From positions 1-14,644 of the forward strand of contig JAUWNT010000046.1 of NCBI GenBank assembly GCA_030612495.1: a stretch of 14,644 nucleotides of DNA, written 5' to 3'. This DNA is from Candidatus Aminicenantota bacterium (GTDB taxonomy: Bacteria; Acidobacteriota; Aminicenantia; UBA2199). The position numbers and the translations under genes are program-made. The notes under the pieces were generated by a model, which did not search any database, had not been told where the DNA came from, and was given only the letters and a program-made list of their open reading frames with translations. This document shows positions 14,526 through 14,644 of the stretch, in pieces; within the stretch, counting starts at the first letter, position 1; every line of letters starts with the position of its first letter.

Positions 14526-14644
14526 ATTAATAGAGGAGTTGGTTTTCAATATTTTAGAAGAAATCCTATCGTATTAGGTAGTAAGTATGATAGATGGAGA
14601 GGAGTAGCAGAACTTTTAGAGCTGAGTGTTGAGGAGAGACTAAG
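14526..14644 (+). CDS. Start of a probable transposase/integrase-like gene, cut by the window edge
   Basis: After a strong AGGAGGAGG ribosome site an open frame runs from an ATT codon at 14526 to the window end, 39 full codons without a stop. It has no ATG, GTG or TTG in frame, and two stops (TAA, TAG) precede it upstream. The peptide reads NRGVGFQYFRRNPIVLG, followed by KYDRWRGVAELLELSVEERL, charged and helical, like the N-terminal helix-turn-helix part of integrase-core transposases. The upstream hairpin supports that reading. ATT may be a rare start codon or a mutated ATG, which would make this a silent copy. The family call rests on general resemblance only, and the gene continues outside the window. 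Confidence 0.35.
   Translation, partial: MNRGVGFQYFRRNPIVLGSKYDRWRGVAELLELSVEERL

Overview
The window is AT-rich, gene-dense bacterial DNA. It carries long runs of overlapping or nearly abutting genes with Shine-Dalgarno sequences. The pyrD(1B)-pyrF pair, the six-domain S1 protein next to IspH, and the low GC suggest a low-GC anaerobic bacterium, either Firmicutes-like or a candidate phylum of the Atribacterota/Dictyoglomota kind. No rRNA, tRNA or CRISPR was found, so this placement is an inference only.

Layout. (1) 1-980, plus strand: the 3' end of pyrD followed by pyrF, the last steps of UMP synthesis. (2) 1057-6329, minus strand: a compact five-gene run, transcribed leftward in the order GNAT acetyltransferase, M20 amidohydrolase, alanine racemase, ornithine-racemase-like protein, Na+/solute symporter. 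It looks like a module for taking up and converting amino acids, N-acyl amino acids or D-amino acids. (3) 6330-6838: about 500 bp without an intact gene. It holds a hairpin, the N-terminal remnant of a serine recombinase with its own promoter, and a scar in which a copy of the 3' end of aspS is joined to a copy of the 3' end of pyrF. (4) 6839-8212, minus strand: a POT-type peptide transporter. (5) 8222-14267, minus strand: a housekeeping operon read leftward as ispH-rpsA-HIT-hisS-aspS, with a good promoter at about 14288-14319. (6) 14324-14644: two adjacent short-period tandem repeats (7 bp and 8 bp), then a hairpin around a ribosome binding site and the first codons of a probable transposase cut by the window edge.

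The most unusual feature is the scar at 6657-6834. The junction lies exactly at a 7-bp identity (CAATAAC) shared by aspS and pyrF. As a result the racemase/symporter module is flanked by direct copies of the pyrF end, and the peptide transporter is flanked by direct copies of the aspS end. The simplest reading is an old tandem duplication of the whole pyrF-aspS interval by microhomology recombination, followed by loss or acquisition of different cargo in the two copies. Either module could in principle be deleted by recombination between its flanking repeats, leaving pyrF and aspS intact.

Functionally, the two accessory modules fit together: a peptide transporter, an amidohydrolase/deacylase, two PLP racemases and a sodium symporter suggest scavenging of peptides and amino acids. 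They sit between pyrimidine synthesis genes on one side and translation and isoprenoid genes on the other.
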